Source: Edwardsiella hoshinae NBRC 105699 = ATCC 33379 (lineage in GTDB: Bacteria > Pseudomonadota > Gammaproteobacteria > Enterobacterales > Enterobacteriaceae). From it: a stretch of 64,000 bases of DNA. Below are positions 10,357 to 20,900 of the stretch, in pieces. The notes beneath the pieces were generated by a model. The model did no database searches. It saw nothing but the letters and a program-made list of their open reading frames with translations, and had not been told where the DNA came from. Numbering within the stretch: the stretch's first letter is position 1; the number at the start of each line of letters is the position of its first letter. Made by a program: the position numbers and the translations under genes. Location of the stretch: assembly GCF_000474215.1 (NCBI RefSeq), contig NZ_BAUC01000019.1:1-64000 (forward strand). The letters are read 5' to 3'.

Positions 10357-12235
10357 GTTCGAAACCACCTTTGCTGACCTGGGGTTAGCTGCACCTATTA
10401 TTGAAGCCCTGAATGATTTGGGCTATGAGAAGCCGTCACCGATTCAGGCGGCCTGTATTCCTCACCTGCTGAACGGGCGCGACGTGCTGGGCATGGCGCA
10501 GACCGGCAGTGGTAAGACCGCGGCATTCTCACTGCCGTTGTTGAACAACATCGATCCTGCGCAGAAAGCACCGCAGGTGCTGGTACTGGCTCCGACTCGC
10601 GAGTTGGCGGTACAGGTTGCCGAAGCGATGACCGATTTTTCCAAGCATCTGCACGGCATCAACGTGGTGGCCCTGTATGGCGGCCAGCGTTATGACGTTC
10701 AGTTGCGTGCCTTGCGTCAGGGGCCGCAGATCGTGGTCGGTACGCCGGGCCGTCTGCTGGATCACCTCAAGCGTGGCACGCTGAGCCTGGCCAGCCTGCG
10801 CGGCCTGGTGCTGGATGAAGCCGACGAGATGCTGCGTATGGGCTTTATCGAAGACGTGGAAACTATCATGGCGCAGATCCCGGCGGAGCATCAGACCGCC
10901 CTGTTCTCTGCCACTATGCCGGAGGCGATCCGTCGTATTACTCGTCGCTTTATGAATGAGCCGCAGGAAGTGCGCATTCAATCTAGCGTCACCACCCGCC
11001 CAGATATCAGCCAGAGCTACTGGACAGTGTATGGGATGCGTAAAAATGAGGCGTTGGTGCGCTTCCTGGAAGCCGAAGACTTCGATGCTGCTATCATCTT
11101 CGTGCGCACCAAGAATGCCACCCTGGAAGTCGCCGAGGCACTGGAGCGCAATGGCTACAGTAGTGCGGCACTGAACGGCGATATGAACCAGGCGTTGCGT
11201 GAGCAGACGCTGGAGCGCCTGAAGGACGGTCGTCTGGATATCCTTATCGCGACCGACGTGGCGGCGCGTGGCCTGGATGTCGAGCGTATCAGCCTAGTGG
11301 TTAACTATGATATCCCGATGGATGCCGAGTCTTACGTTCACCGTATCGGTCGTACCGGTCGCGCTGGTCGCGCCGGTCGTGCGCTGTTGTTCGTCGATAA
11401 CCGCGAGCGTCGTCTGTTGCGTAACATCGAGCGCACCATGAAGCTGACCATTCCGGAAGTGGAGCTGCCGAATGCTGAACTGCTTGGCACGCGCCGTCTG
11501 GCTAAGTTCGCCGCGCGCGTCCAGCAGCAACTGGAGAGCAGCGATCTGGATCAATACCGTGCATTGCTGGCTAAACTGCAACCGGAAGAAGAGCAGGATA
11601 TGGAAACGCTGGCCGCCGCGTTATTGAAGATGGCGCAGGGTGAGCGTCCGCTGATCCTGCCACCGGATCCGGTTATCGAGCGTCGTCCGCGTCGTGAGTT
11701 CCGCGATCGTGATGATCGTGGAGGCGATCGGTTTGCTCGCCGCGAGCGCGATGGCGGCGATCGTCCGCGTCGCGAGCGTCGCGATGTCGGTGAGATGGAG
11801 CTGTATCGCATCGAAGTGGGGCGTGACGATGGCGTCGAAGTTCGTCATATTGTTGGCGCCATCGCCAACGAAGGCGATATCAGCAGCCGTTACATCGGTA
11901 ATATCCGTCTGTTCGGTTCTCACTCTACCATCGAGTTACCGAAAGGTATGCCGGGCGATCTGCTAACACACTTCACCCGTACTCGTATCCTGAATAAGCC
12001 GATGAATATGCAGTTGATCGGGGATGCGCCGGCGCGCGAACAGCGTCGTGAGCGTGGTGGTGAGCGCGGTGAACGCCGCAGCTTCGGTGGTCGTGACGGC
12101 GAGCGTCGTGGCGGTTTCGGTGGCCAGCGTCGTTTCGCTGACGACCGTCGCGGCGAGCGCGGTTTTAACCGTGACGGACGTAATGCTCGTTCCGACGATA
12201 ACGGCCACAGCCGCCGTCGTTTTAACGATGCATAA
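10349..12235 (+). CDS. deaD: ATP-dependent DEAD-box RNA helicase DeaD (CsdA)
   Basis: DeaD unwinds RNA during cold-shock translation, mRNA decay and 50S assembly. The 628-residue protein has the Q motif, AQTGSGKT, the DEAD motif in [16 protein letters not shown], and [15 protein letters not shown], then the C-terminal RNA-binding domain ([25 protein letters not shown] in part) and an Arg/Gly-rich tail. The ATG at 10349 gives the family N-terminus [13 protein letters not shown] and is preceded by GAGG; the earlier in-frame ATG at 10325 lies within yrbN. A strong terminator follows. Confidence 0.97.
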   Translation: MAEFETTFADLGLAAPIIEALNDLGYEKPSPIQAACIPHLLNGRDVLGMAQTGSGKTAAFSLPLLNNIDPAQKAPQVLVLAPTRELAVQVAEAMTDFSKHLHGINVVALYGGQRYDVQLRALRQGPQIVVGTPGRLLDHLKRGTLSLASLRGLVLDEADEMLRMGFIEDVETIMAQIPAEHQTALFSATMPEAIRRITRRFMNEPQEVRIQSSVTTRPDISQSYWTVYGMRKNEALVRFLEAEDFDAAIIFVRTKNATLEVAEALERNGYSSAALNGDMNQALREQTLERLKDGRLDILIATDVAARGLDVERISLVVNYDIPMDAESYVHRIGRTGRAGRAGRALLFVDNRERRLLRNIERTMKLTIPEVELPNAELLGTRRLAKFAARVQQQLESSDLDQYRALLAKLQPEEEQDMETLAAALLKMAQGERPLILPPDPVIERRPRREFRDRDDRGGDRFARRERDGGDRPRRERRDVGEMELYRIEVGRDDGVEVRHIVGAIANEGDISSRYIGNIRLFGSHSTIELPKGMPGDLLTHFTRTRILNKPMNMQLIGDAPAREQRRERGGERGERRSFGGRDGERRGGFGGQRRFADDRRGERGFNRDGRNARSDDNGHSRRRFNDA

Positions 12236-12256
12236 GCACGCCTCGCGTTAGATGAT

Positions 12257-12283
12257 AAGGCCAGCCTGCGGGCTGGCCTTTTT
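12257..12283 (+). terminator. Terminator after deaD
   Basis: AAGGCCAGCC and GGCTGGCCTT form a perfect ten-pair stem around TGCG, followed by TTT. This is a strong intrinsic terminator. Confidence 0.9.
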
Positions 12284-12829
12284 ACGCGCTACGCTTGCCA
12301 GATGGCTAGTTTATTATTCTAATTATTATTGTTTTTATACGTAAAAACAGAATTTTTGACTAAACTGTGCGCTTGCTCACTCTAAAATTGCGATCAGTGA
12401 TACGTTTTTCTTGGCGCTAGCGCGTCATCTTGTTAACGTTAATTTTCCTCTCCGCTTTCCCCCTCTCGCTGAAAGATGCGATATATCAATGCATTATTTG
12501 CATATTGTCCATTTGTATAAAAAATAATTTTACCTTTTGCCGTTTGTGTAGGTAAATATTCAAAATAATTCCCTTTCTAGAGAAAAATTTTTATGTAGAC
12601 CGCGATAGCAGAGCGATGAGTTGAAAATTTTTTCTCCCGCAACAGCGCTATGATCTCGTCACAATAATAGATCCTGCACCCGATGATGCTATTGCGCCAT
12701 CGCCCTGCTGCGCGGCATCCGACTCTGTAAATGATAACGATGATAATTCTCTACAGGCGGCTCCGAGACGGCAGAGGCAGACTATGATTTGCCGTGGATC
12801 CCGCCGCGTACTGGCAAGTGAGAGCGACG
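12284..12829. other. Regulatory region upstream of cyuP
   Basis: No gene is seen in these 546 bases. The first 340 are strikingly A+T-rich compared with the flanks. At 12733-12751 the sequence GATAACGATGATAATTCTC matches the 19-base Fur consensus at 15 positions by my count. The E. coli cyuPA operon is activated by the Lrp-family regulator CyuR (DecR); I could not identify its site. Confidence 0.4.
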
Positions 12830-14161
12830 ATGGAAACGACACAAGCAAGCAGTGTAGTAATGACCGATATGCCCGGCTCGGTGCGTGACGGCATGAGCGA
12901 GCGTGAATGGCGTGAGGCAACGCGTTTCGACAGCACCGATGTGGGGTGGGTGATCATGAGTATCGGGATGGCGATCGGGGCCGGGATCGTCTTCCTGCCG
13001 GTTCAGGTCGGCCTGATGGGGTTGTGGGTCTTTCTGCTCTCCTCGGTGGTGGGTTATCCGGCGATGTATCTATTTCAGCGCTTATTTATCAACACTCTGG
13101 CCGAGGCGCCAGAGTGTCGTGACTATCCGAGCGTGATCAGCGGCTATCTGGGAAAGAACTGGGGCATGCTGCTTGGGGCGCTCTATTTTGTGATGCTGGT
13201 GATCTGGATGTTCGTCTATTCGACGGCCATCACAAACGATAGCGCCTCGTACCTGCACACCTTTGGTGTGACCGAGGGGTTGCTGTCGGAGAACCCGTTC
13301 TATGGTTTGGCGCTGATCTGTGTGCTGGTCGCCATCTCGTCGCGTGGTGAGCGGCTGCTGTTCAAACTCTCCAGTTTTATGGTGTTGACCAAGCTGCTGG
13401 TGGTGGCGGCGTTGGGCGTAGCTATGGTGGGTATGTGGCATCTGTATAACGTCGGTGCGCTACCGCCGTTGGCTTTATTGATCAAGAACGCGGTGATCAC
13501 GCTGCCGTTTACCCTGACCTCGATTCTGTTTATTCAGACGCTCAGCCCGATGGTGATTTCTTACCGAGCGAAGGCGAAGTCTCGCGAGGTCGCACGTTAT
13601 AAGGCGTTGCGGGCGATGAATATCGCTTTCGGCATTCTCTTTGTCACGGTCTTCTTCTACGCCGTCTCTTTCACGTTGGCGATGGGGCATGACGAGGCGG
13701 TGAAGGCCTATCAGCAGAATATTTCTGCGCTGGCCATCGCCGCACAGTTTATTGATGGTGGGGCAGAAAATTGGGTCACGGTGGTGAGTGTCATTCTCAA
13801 CATTTTTGCCGTGATGACCGCCTTCTTTGGCGTCTACTTGGGCTTCCGGGAGGCGACTCAGGGCATTGTAATGAATCTGTTGCGGCGTCTGCTGCCGCCA
13901 GAGCGGATTAAAGAGCGTTGGGTTCAGAACGGCATCATGGTGTTTGCCGTGCTGCTGGCGTGGGGGGCGATCATCCTCAACGCGCCGGTACTGAGCTTTA
14001 CCTCGGTATGCAGCCCGATCTTCGGCTTGGTAGGGTGTCTGATCCCCGCTTACTTGGTGTACCGAGTGCCGGCGCTGCATAAGTATAAGGGCGTCTCTCT
14101 ATGGGTGATCATCGTCACCGGGCTGTTGCTGTGCATCTCACCGCTACTGGCCTTTTCCTAA
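12830..14161 (+). CDS. cyuP: Cysteine/serine-type permease CyuP (YhaO)
   Basis: This is an inner-membrane amino-acid permease of the HAAAP (aromatic/hydroxy amino acid) family. The 443-residue protein matches E. coli YhaO/CyuP along its length, including MSEREWREA, the block MGLWVFLLSSVVGYPAMY, and the SPLLAFS end, with about 11 hydrophobic helices. The ATG at 12830 gives the same distance to MSEREW as the E. coli start; the open frame extends to 12794. It lies 40 bases before cyuA, an operon for anaerobic cysteine use in E. coli. It is not the tryptophan permease Mtr, which occupies the site next to deaD in E. coli. Confidence 0.9.
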   Translation: METTQASSVVMTDMPGSVRDGMSEREWREATRFDSTDVGWVIMSIGMAIGAGIVFLPVQVGLMGLWVFLLSSVVGYPAMYLFQRLFINTLAEAPECRDYPSVISGYLGKNWGMLLGALYFVMLVIWMFVYSTAITNDSASYLHTFGVTEGLLSENPFYGLALICVLVAISSRGERLLFKLSSFMVLTKLLVVAALGVAMVGMWHLYNVGALPPLALLIKNAVITLPFTLTSILFIQTLSPMVISYRAKAKSREVARYKALRAMNIAFGILFVTVFFYAVSFTLAMGHDEAVKAYQQNISALAIAAQFIDGGAENWVTVVSVILNIFAVMTAFFGVYLGFREATQGIVMNLLRRLLPPERIKERWVQNGIMVFAVLLAWGAIILNAPVLSFTSVCSPIFGLVGCLIPAYLVYRVPALHKYKGVSLWVIIVTGLLLCISPLLAFS

Positions 14162-14201
14162 GGGATGACGTGCGACTCGTTTCTCGATAAAGGGCTGAAC
14201 T

Positions 14202-15515
14202 ATGAACAACACATCCAATCCCTGCGATAACACACTGCTGTGGGATGAGTTTATCCGCGCAGTCCGCCAGGAAGTTAAACCGGCGGTGGGCTGTACCGAG
14301 CCGATCTCACTGGCTCTGGCCGCGGCATTGGCTGCTCGCCAGCTGGCTGCGCCGGTCGAGCGTATCGTCTGCCGTGTGTCGCCGAACCTCATGAAGAACG
14401 GTATGGGAGTCACGGTGCCGGGGACGGGGATGGTTGGCCTGCCGATCGCGGCGGCGCTGGGTGCGTTGGGCGGTGATGCGGACGCTGGACTGGAGGTGAT
14501 CAAGCACGCCTCCGCCGAGGCGATCGCAGCGGCCAAGGCGTTACTCGCCGCCGGGCAGGTGAGTGTGGGCATGGAGCAGCCTTGTGAACAGGTCTTGCTT
14601 TCCTGCGCCCGCGTTTATGCTGGCGATGCTTGGGCCGAGGTTACCATTGCAGGCGATCATACCCGGGTGATCCGGGTGGAGCATAATGGGCGACTGATTT
14701 TCGCCGCCGATGAGTGCGGTGAGGCGAATGAGGCGGGGTACTGTCTGGCTCGCGCATCGTTGGAGCAGGTCTATCGCTTTGCCTGCGACGTGCCGTTGGC
14801 CCGCATTGCGTTTATCTTGGACGCGGCCGAGTTGAATGGCGCGTTGTCGCGAGAGGGATTGCGTAGTCGTTACGGCCTGCATATCGGTGCGACCCTGGCC
14901 CAGCAGCGCGAACGCGGGTTGTTGGCACACGATCTGCTGAGTGAGATCATGATCCGCACCTCGGCAGCCTCCGATGCGCGTATGGGCGGTGCCGTACTGC
15001 CGGCGATGAGCAACTCCGGCTCCGGTAATCAGGGGATTACGGCAACCATGCCGGTAGTAGTGGTGGCTGAGTATCTCCAGGCATCGCAGGAACAATTGGC
15101 GCGGGCGCTGATGTTGTCGCATCTGACGGCGATTTACATCCATAGTAAGCTACCGGCGTTGTCAGCATTGTGCGCAGCCACCACGGCGGCGATGGGCGCG
15201 GCGGCCGGTATCGCCTGGTTAATCGATGGGCGTTACGAGGCGGTGGCGATGGCTATCGGCAGCATGATTGGCGATGTCAGTGGCATGATTTGCGATGGTG
15301 CCTCCAATAGTTGTGCGATGAAGGTTTCCACCAGTGCCAGTGCTGCCTTTAAGGCGGTACTGATGGCGCTGGACAACAGCGCAGTGAGCGGTAACGAGGG
15401 GATTGTGGCACACGATGTGGATCAGTCGATCGCCAACCTGTGCGCGTTGGCTAGCGGTGCCATGCGCCAGACGGATACCCAAATTATTGAGATCATGGCC
15501 AGTAAGGCGTCCTGA
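14202..15515 (+). CDS. cyuA: L-cysteine desulfidase CyuA (YhaM)
   Basis: CyuA breaks L-cysteine into pyruvate, ammonia and sulfide using an oxygen-sensitive [4Fe-4S] cluster. The 437-residue protein matches the UPF0597/YhaM family: [18 protein letters not shown] near the N-terminus, [22 protein letters not shown], the [12 protein letters not shown] block and [20 protein letters not shown]. The cysteines in GCTEP and in the CDGASNSC motif are the probable cluster ligands. It follows cyuP, the likely substrate importer. It ends 55 bases from the convergent ubiV. Confidence 0.92.
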   Translation: MNNTSNPCDNTLLWDEFIRAVRQEVKPAVGCTEPISLALAAALAARQLAAPVERIVCRVSPNLMKNGMGVTVPGTGMVGLPIAAALGALGGDADAGLEVIKHASAEAIAAAKALLAAGQVSVGMEQPCEQVLLSCARVYAGDAWAEVTIAGDHTRVIRVEHNGRLIFAADECGEANEAGYCLARASLEQVYRFACDVPLARIAFILDAAELNGALSREGLRSRYGLHIGATLAQQRERGLLAHDLLSEIMIRTSAASDARMGGAVLPAMSNSGSGNQGITATMPVVVVAEYLQASQEQLARALMLSHLTAIYIHSKLPALSALCAATTAAMGAAAGIAWLIDGRYEAVAMAIGSMIGDVSGMICDGASNSCAMKVSTSASAAFKAVLMALDNSAVSGNEGIVAHDVDQSIANLCALASGAMRQTDTQIIEIMASKAS

Positions 15516-15570
15516 CGACGTGGGGATCATGACATTGCGGACGCCGAGTGCGCCCGCAACGTTAGCTGTT

Positions 15571-16449
15571 TTAGGCTTGCAGGGTGAGTCCGGCGAGTTG
15601 GAGCCAGTAGCCATTGCACTCCGTCTGCGTGTCTAAGGTCAGTGGGGCATCACCTTCCTCGTTGGCACGGAAGCGGCGCAACAGGTCCAGCGTCTCGACG
15701 CCTTGTGGCGAGAGGCGGACCACATCGACCCATCCCTGCATTTCGCGCAGATGATTACCCAAGTTATAGCAGCGGCCACTCAGGGTTTGGATGCCGTTAA
15801 GCACGAAGACCTGCTGTTGCTCCTGTGACAGCACGCGGCGCCCCAGTGGATAGCGTTGGCAACAAGTGTCACAGTCATCCTTAGGGCGGTTTTCGGCGCG
15901 AGCGCTAAAACAGCGTGCAGAGTAGGCGAGCGGTAAATGGCCGTAAGCGAAGACCTCGATCTCAAAACGTTCCGCTATCCCGAGCTGTTCGCACTGCTGG
16001 CGAATGTTGCGCAGCCAGTCGCGCGATAACTCCACCGGCATACACCAGCGTACCATTCCTTGACGTAGCAATAGACGCAAGGCGACGGCGTTATAGCAGT
16101 TGAGCGCCGGCCCTGCGACGAAGGGAAGGCGGCGCTCGGCGGCCAGGTTGACGGCCGCCAGATCATTGGCCTCGATGAGGAACTCGCCATTCTCCACATA
16201 GCGTCGTAGCTCGCTAAGCTCGGAGGGGGCCTGGATCAGCGCCAGGGTGGAGAGCACCACCTGCTTGCCGCTTGCGGCCAGTGTTTTGGCCAACGCCAGC
16301 CAGTCACCGACTTTCAGCGCCCGTCGCTTACTGCATACCGTTTCGCCCAGGTAGATGATATCAGCCTCGCTGTCGGCGGCGGCCTGATAGAATGTATCCA
16401 GGCTGGCCGCCGGCCAGCCGTAAAGTACCGCGCCGAGCGCATATTGCAT
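15571..16449 (-). CDS. ubiV: Anaerobic ubiquinone biosynthesis protein UbiV
   Basis: UbiV, with UbiU, carries out the oxygen-independent hydroxylations of ubiquinone synthesis. The 292-residue protein begins MQYALGAVLYGWP, the family start; an open frame continues upstream to 16764 but lies inside ubiU. Cluster ligands are visible in the RCFSARAENRPKDDCDTCC region. It is downstream of ubiU on the same strand with an 11-base gap, so the two are one operon. They belong to the U32 peptidase-like family but act as Fe-S proteins. Confidence 0.95.
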   Translation of the reverse strand: MQYALGAVLYGWPAASLDTFYQAAADSEADIIYLGETVCSKRRALKVGDWLALAKTLAASGKQVVLSTLALIQAPSELSELRRYVENGEFLIEANDLAAVNLAAERRLPFVAGPALNCYNAVALRLLLRQGMVRWCMPVELSRDWLRNIRQQCEQLGIAERFEIEVFAYGHLPLAYSARCFSARAENRPKDDCDTCCQRYPLGRRVLSQEQQQVFVLNGIQTLSGRCYNLGNHLREMQGWVDVVRLSPQGVETLDLLRRFRANEEGDAPLTLDTQTECNGYWLQLAGLTLQA

Positions 16450-16460
16450 GGTAGGACTCC

Positions 16461-17456
16461 TTACTGCCATCGACGGTGATAGGCGCCGAGGGTGGTTTGC
16501 ACGCCCTCGGAAACGGCGTCGAGCGCATCCATCCAGGCGCGCTCGGGGGTAAAGCTTTCGGGGGCCTGGCGGCAACGATCGATCGCCTGACGCCACACGC
16601 GAGTCACCTGGCTGACGTAAGCCGGGCTGCGTTGCCGCCCCTCGATCTTGATCGAGGCGATATTGGCGGCCATCAATGCTGGCAACAGGGCGAGGGTATT
16701 CAGGCTGGTCGGCTCCTCCAGGGTATGGTAGCGCACGCCATCCACCAGATAGCGTCCCTTGCACAGGGTGGGGTAACCGGCGTTCTCACCGTGCGCATAG
16801 CGATCGATTAACACATCGTTAAGTCGCGACTCCATGCCTTGTGCCGTCTGTTGCCAGCGTACAAAGCGGGCCGGGGAACACGCGCCGACGGTATTCGGCG
16901 ACTCGCCAGTCAGGTAAGAGGAGAGATAGCAGCGCCCCTCGGACATAATGCATAGGCTGCCGAAGGCAAACACCTCCAGCGGTACCGGACTGGTCCGCGC
17001 CAGCTGTTTAACCTGATGCAGGGAGAGTACGCGTGGTAAGACGACGCGTGCTACGGCGAAGTGGCGCTGGTAGAAGCGGATGGCCTCTTCATTGGTTGCA
17101 GAAGCTTGTACCGATACGTGGCGCTCGAGATGAGGATAGCGCTCGGCGGCATACTCTAGCATCGCCAGGTCGGCCAGGATCAGCGCGTCAGCGCCCTGTT
17201 GTGCGGCCATATCCACTGCCCGCTGCCAGCGTGCGTAGCCATCGGGGTGGGCGAAGGTGTTGATGGCGATGTGCAGCTTACGGCCATGACGTCGCACGTA
17301 GTCGTGCGCCTCCTGTAACCTTTTCTCATTAAAGTTGAGACCAGCGAAGTGGCGGGCATTGGTATCGTCTTTCAATCCAATGTAGACGGCGTCGGCACCG
17401 TTATCTATGGCCGCTTTGAGTGCGGGGAGATTACCGGCGGGGCACAGCAGTTCCAT
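16461..17456 (-). CDS. ubiU: Anaerobic ubiquinone biosynthesis protein UbiU
   Basis: UbiU is the partner of UbiV and binds a [4Fe-4S] cluster. The 331-residue protein starts MELLCPAGNLPALKAAIDNG and contains the conserved cysteines of SLCIMSEGRCYLSSY, GACSP and PTLCKGRYL. The ATG at 17456 is the family start; the open frame reaches 17654, but the added residues have no match. It is transcribed divergently from ubiT. In E. coli these genes respond to anaerobiosis through FNR; I see only half-site-like TTGAT strings in the 285-base gap. Confidence 0.95.
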   Translation of the reverse strand: MELLCPAGNLPALKAAIDNGADAVYIGLKDDTNARHFAGLNFNEKRLQEAHDYVRRHGRKLHIAINTFAHPDGYARWQRAVDMAAQQGADALILADLAMLEYAAERYPHLERHVSVQASATNEEAIRFYQRHFAVARVVLPRVLSLHQVKQLARTSPVPLEVFAFGSLCIMSEGRCYLSSYLTGESPNTVGACSPARFVRWQQTAQGMESRLNDVLIDRYAHGENAGYPTLCKGRYLVDGVRYHTLEEPTSLNTLALLPALMAANIASIKIEGRQRSPAYVSQVTRVWRQAIDRCRQAPESFTPERAWMDALDAVSEGVQTTLGAYHRRWQ

Positions 17457-17741
17457 ATGCGATTTCCTGAAATTGGCCTCGGGATGCGCTCCCAGGCGCG
17501 TAGTAAGGGCCCTCGACGCCGCCCTGCCGGCGTCAGCATGATTGTCGCTCATTCTAGATAAGACGTTATGTAGTTGTTTTGACTTGAGGCAGTTTCTGAC
17601 GTGTTGACAGTCTGTTACCAAATGGCGCCCCTCTAACGTATTATTCCGTGACAACGAGGGGGCTTTTTGTTGATATAAGACGCAGTCTACCTGGCCGTAT
17701 ATGGCAGAATAGACGCAGTCTGATCAGAAGGAGTCACCGCG

Positions 17742-18263
17742 GTGTTGGAACAATTGCGAGCACAGATCGTGCGTCAGGGGCCGGCATTGTTGAGCCTGCC
17801 GTTAAAAATTACGCCGTTTGCGCTGCAACGGCAGGTGTTGCAGCAACTGCTAACTTGGCAGTTCCGCCAGGCACTGGCGGAAGGGGAGTTGGCGTTTCTC
17901 GAGGAGCGTTGGCTACAGGTAGAGGTGCGTGATCTTGGGCTGTGTTGGTGTGTCACGGCCACGCCGGGCGGGTTGCGTGTCAGCCGCCAGCAACCGGCAG
18001 ATGTCACTTTCAGCGCGGATGCCAACGATCTGATTCTGATCGCCGCCGGCAAAGAAGATCCCGACACCTTGTTCTTCCAGCGTCGGTTGCGTATCGAGGG
18101 TGACACTGAATTGGGGCTTTATGTGAAGAATTTAATGGATGCCATCGACGCGGAGTCGATGCCGGCGCCATTGCGTATGGCGCTAATGCAGTTAGCCGAC
18201 TTCGTCGCGGCGGGATTACAGGAGGGCACGCCGGCACACGCGCGTGTCATGCCGACATGTTGA
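17742..18263 (+). CDS. ubiT: Ubiquinone anaerobic biosynthesis accessory factor UbiT
   Basis: UbiT is an SCP2-domain lipid-binding protein thought to hold ubiquinone precursors for UbiU-UbiV. The 173-residue protein has the SCP2 segment around residues 70-135 (VSRQQPADVTFSADANDLILIAAGKEDPDTL in part). The start is GTG at 17742, with AAGGAG eight bases upstream. It is divergent from ubiU and its end overlaps yhbS by seven bases, so the two are probably coupled. Confidence 0.93.
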   Translation: MLEQLRAQIVRQGPALLSLPLKITPFALQRQVLQQLLTWQFRQALAEGELAFLEERWLQVEVRDLGLCWCVTATPGGLRVSRQQPADVTFSADANDLILIAAGKEDPDTLFFQRRLRIEGDTELGLYVKNLMDAIDAESMPAPLRMALMQLADFVAAGLQEGTPAHARVMPTC

Positions 18264-18760
18264 TCCGGACGGAGATCCCCGTCGATGCCCCGGGCATCGA
18301 TCGCTTGCTACGGGCGAGCTTCCCGAGTAACGCCGAGGCTGAACTCGTGGCGCACTTGCGTGAGGATGGTCTGCTGACGCTAGGCGTCGTAGCGACGGAT
18401 GACGAGGGCGGGGTGATAGGCTATGCCGCGTTCAGTCCGGTGACCGTCGCTGGTGAGGAGTGCCAGTGGGTTGGCTTGGCACCGTTGGCGGTGGATGAGG
18501 CCTATCGCCGTCAGGGGATCGGTGAACAACTGGTCTATGAAGGGCTGGATACGCTGAATGAGTTTGGCTATGCCGGAGTCGTGGTGCTGGGCGATGCGCA
18601 CTACTATCGTCGTTTTGGTTTCGTCAATGCGGCTGAACACGGACTGAGTTGCCGTTGGCCGGGCTGTGAGGCAAGCTTCCAGGTCTATGCGTTGGCGCCA
18701 CAGGCGTTGGCTCAGGCTCGTGGACGCATTGAGTACGCCGCGCCTTTCGCACGCTTTTGA
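18257..18760 (+). CDS. yhbS: GNAT-family N-acetyltransferase YhbS
   Basis: The 167-residue protein has the same length as E. coli YhbS and the GNAT acetyl-CoA signature (LAVDEAYRRQGIGEQLVYEGL) followed by VVLGDAHYYRRFGF. Substrate unknown. It begins inside the last codons of ubiT and completes the conserved ubiT-yhbS pair. Confidence 0.9.
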   Translation: MLIRTEIPVDAPGIDRLLRASFPSNAEAELVAHLREDGLLTLGVVATDDEGGVIGYAAFSPVTVAGEECQWVGLAPLAVDEAYRRQGIGEQLVYEGLDTLNEFGYAGVVVLGDAHYYRRFGFVNAAEHGLSCRWPGCEASFQVYALAPQALAQARGRIEYAAPFARF

Positions 18761-19087
18761 ACCGTGGCGGTGGGGGCTCTTCCACCGCCTATCTTCTGAA
18801 CGCTTGTCGTTCTTCCCCGCTGGGTCTATCATGCATCCCCCCGCGCGCTGACTGGCGTGCGGACGAGTAGCTTTGCCTGCTCCACGCATTTATCGCCATC
18901 TTCTGCGCTTTTCTCCGCGCCTGATCGCGTATTAGGCGTTTCACTGTCGCATCGCACTATGCATGCTGGGTTAGCGCCCTGGCGGGCACGTACCAGGCGT
19001 GCCGCGTCGGTCGTCTGATGCCGTGGACAGCGCCTCTTTTGACAACAAAAAAAGCGGTGCATGACACCGTGATGACAGGGGTACAGG
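18761..19087. other. yhbS-putP intergenic region
   Basis: No gene is seen in these 327 bases. Before putP there is a TTGACA at about 19038 and an inverted repeat GCGGTG/CACCG near 19053-19070 that could be part of the putP promoter or operator. No clear -10 box pairs with it. Confidence 0.3.
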
Positions 19088-20572
19088 ATGAGTGTTAATA
19101 CACCGACACTAATCACTTTTCTGATTTATATCTTCGGTATGATTCTGATCGGCCTGTTGGCCTATCGTGCCACCCATAACTTCTCTGACTATATCCTCGG
19201 CGGGCGGCGCTTGGGCAGCGTGGTCACCGCGTTGTCCGCGGGAGCCTCGGACATGAGCGGCTGGCTGCTGATGGGGTTGCCGGGAGCCGTGCTGGTGGCC
19301 GGGCTATCGGAGAGCTGGATAGCCATTGGGTTGGTGCTCGGCGCCTACCTAAACTGGCGCATCGTGGCGGGGCGTTTGCGGGTACACACCGAGCTGAACA
19401 ATAATGCCCTAACGCTGCCGGATTATTTCACCCAACGTTTCGACGATGAACAGCGTCTTCTGCGCTTGATCTCCGCGTTGATTATCTTGGTGTTCTTTAC
19501 CGTCTACTGTGCCTCCGGTGTTGTCGCGGGTGCTCGCCTGTTCGAGAGCACCTTCGGCATGAGTTATCAGAGCGCGTTATGGGCGGGTGCAGCAGCGACC
19601 ATCGCCTATACTTTCATCGGTGGTTTTCTGGCGATCAGTTGGACGGATACTGTACAGGCGACGTTGATGATCTTCGCTCTGATCCTCACCCCACTGATGG
19701 TGATCGTCAGCGTTGGAGGCTTCGATGACGCGATGAGTGCTATTGCTCAGCAGAGTCCAGCCTACTTGGATCTATTCCGTGGTCTGGATTGGGTGGCGAT
19801 CGTCTCGCTGATGGGCTGGGGGCTTGGTTATTTCGGTCAGCCTCATATTCTCGCGCGCTTCATGGCGGCGGATTCGCATCACACCATTCGCAAGGCGCGT
19901 CGTATCAGTATCATCTGGATGATCTTCTGCCTGGGCGGTGCGGTAGCGGTCGGCTTCTTCGGCATCGCCTTCTTCTCGACGCATCCTCAGTTGGCGTTGG
20001 AGGTACAGGAAAACAAGGAGCGGGTGTTTATCTCACTGTCCAAGTTACTGTTTAATCCTTGGATCGCTGGCATTCTGTTGTCGGCTATTCTGGCCGCAGT
20101 AATGAGTACCCTGAGTTGTCAACTGTTGGTGAGCGCCAGCGCGGTGACCGAGGATCTGTATAAAGCGTTTCTGCGCAAACACGCCAATCAGCGTGAGCTG
20201 GTGATCGTCAGCCGTAGCATGGTGATGGTGATCGCCCTGATCGCTATTGCCCTGGCGGCTAATCCTGATAACTATGTGCTCGATCTGGTCAGCTATGCCT
20301 GGGCCGGCTTCGGCGCCGCCTTTGGTCCGGTGATCATCATCTCCCTATTGTGGCCGGGCATGACGCGCAATGGCGCCTTGGCCGGTATGTTGGTCGGAGC
20401 CGTGACGGTGGTGGTCTGGAAGCAGTATGCCTGGTTCCACCTGTATGAGATCATCCCTGGCTTCGTGTTGGCTTCGCTAGCCATTATTGTGGTCAGCCTA
20501 CTGGGTAAGGGGGCGTCGCCGCAGATGCGAGCGCGTTTTGCTCAGGCGAATCGTATTTACCTGACGAAGTAA
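19088..20572 (+). CDS. putP: Sodium/proline symporter PutP
   Basis: PutP imports proline with sodium and belongs to the SSS family of 13-helix transporters. The 494-residue protein carries the family blocks [33 protein letters not shown] and [13 protein letters not shown] and matches E. coli PutP throughout. In many enterobacteria putP lies beside putA; here no putA is adjacent, so control may differ. Its last 80 bases overlap the convergent yhbQ. Confidence 0.94.
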   Translation: MSVNTPTLITFLIYIFGMILIGLLAYRATHNFSDYILGGRRLGSVVTALSAGASDMSGWLLMGLPGAVLVAGLSESWIAIGLVLGAYLNWRIVAGRLRVHTELNNNALTLPDYFTQRFDDEQRLLRLISALIILVFFTVYCASGVVAGARLFESTFGMSYQSALWAGAAATIAYTFIGGFLAISWTDTVQATLMIFALILTPLMVIVSVGGFDDAMSAIAQQSPAYLDLFRGLDWVAIVSLMGWGLGYFGQPHILARFMAADSHHTIRKARRISIIWMIFCLGGAVAVGFFGIAFFSTHPQLALEVQENKERVFISLSKLLFNPWIAGILLSAILAAVMSTLSCQLLVSASAVTEDLYKAFLRKHANQRELVIVSRSMVMVIALIAIALAANPDNYVLDLVSYAWAGFGAAFGPVIIISLLWPGMTRNGALAGMLVGAVTVVVWKQYAWFHLYEIIPGFVLASLAIIVVSLLGKGASPQMRARFAQANRIYLTK

Positions 20573-20876
20573 GTTGGCCGTTTTCGGTTAGCCATTGCCA
20601 CGGAGAGAGAGGTTGGTCGATGACCAGCCTCTCTTTTTGTTTTTTATTCAGTCGTTTGATTTGGTACTCCAGGCTGAGTGCCTCGGCATGCGCTGCGATG
20701 GGGGCATGAAACGCCAGTGTTAGCGGCCCCTTACCACGCAGCGCCTTGGCCCCACGTCCGGCCTGGTGCTGTGCAAGACGGCGCGGGATATCGGTGGTGA
20801 TGCCGGTATACAACGCGCCCGTAGCGGTACGCAATATATACAGATACCAGCGGTTATGCGCTACAGTGTCAGTCAT
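20493..20876 (-). CDS. yhbQ: GIY-YIG nuclease superfamily protein YhbQ
   Basis: YhbQ-type proteins carry a single GIY-YIG nuclease domain. Here it starts [29 protein letters not shown], with the GIY-YIG tyrosines, catalytic Arg, and [11 protein letters not shown] downstream. At 127 residues it is longer than the roughly 100-residue E. coli protein: the C-terminal extension runs antisense over the last 80 bases of putP. It is divergent from yhbP with a 24-base gap. Confidence 0.88.
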   Translation of the reverse strand: MTDTVAHNRWYLYILRTATGALYTGITTDIPRRLAQHQAGRGAKALRGKGPLTLAFHAPIAAHAEALSLEYQIKRLNKKQKERLVIDQPLSPWQWLTENGQLTSSGKYDSPEQNALASAATPPYPVG

Positions 20877-20900
20877 GGCAATGTCCTGCGAGAGAGTGTG

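Noticed and set aside
12830-14161. Tryptophan permease Mtr
   Set aside because: Mtr lies next to deaD in E. coli, but this protein matches YhaO/CyuP along its length and is followed by cyuA.
17457-17741. FNR site for ubiU/ubiT
   Set aside because: Only a TTGAT half-site (17670 region) is visible, without an ATCAA partner at four bases, so I did not list it as a site.
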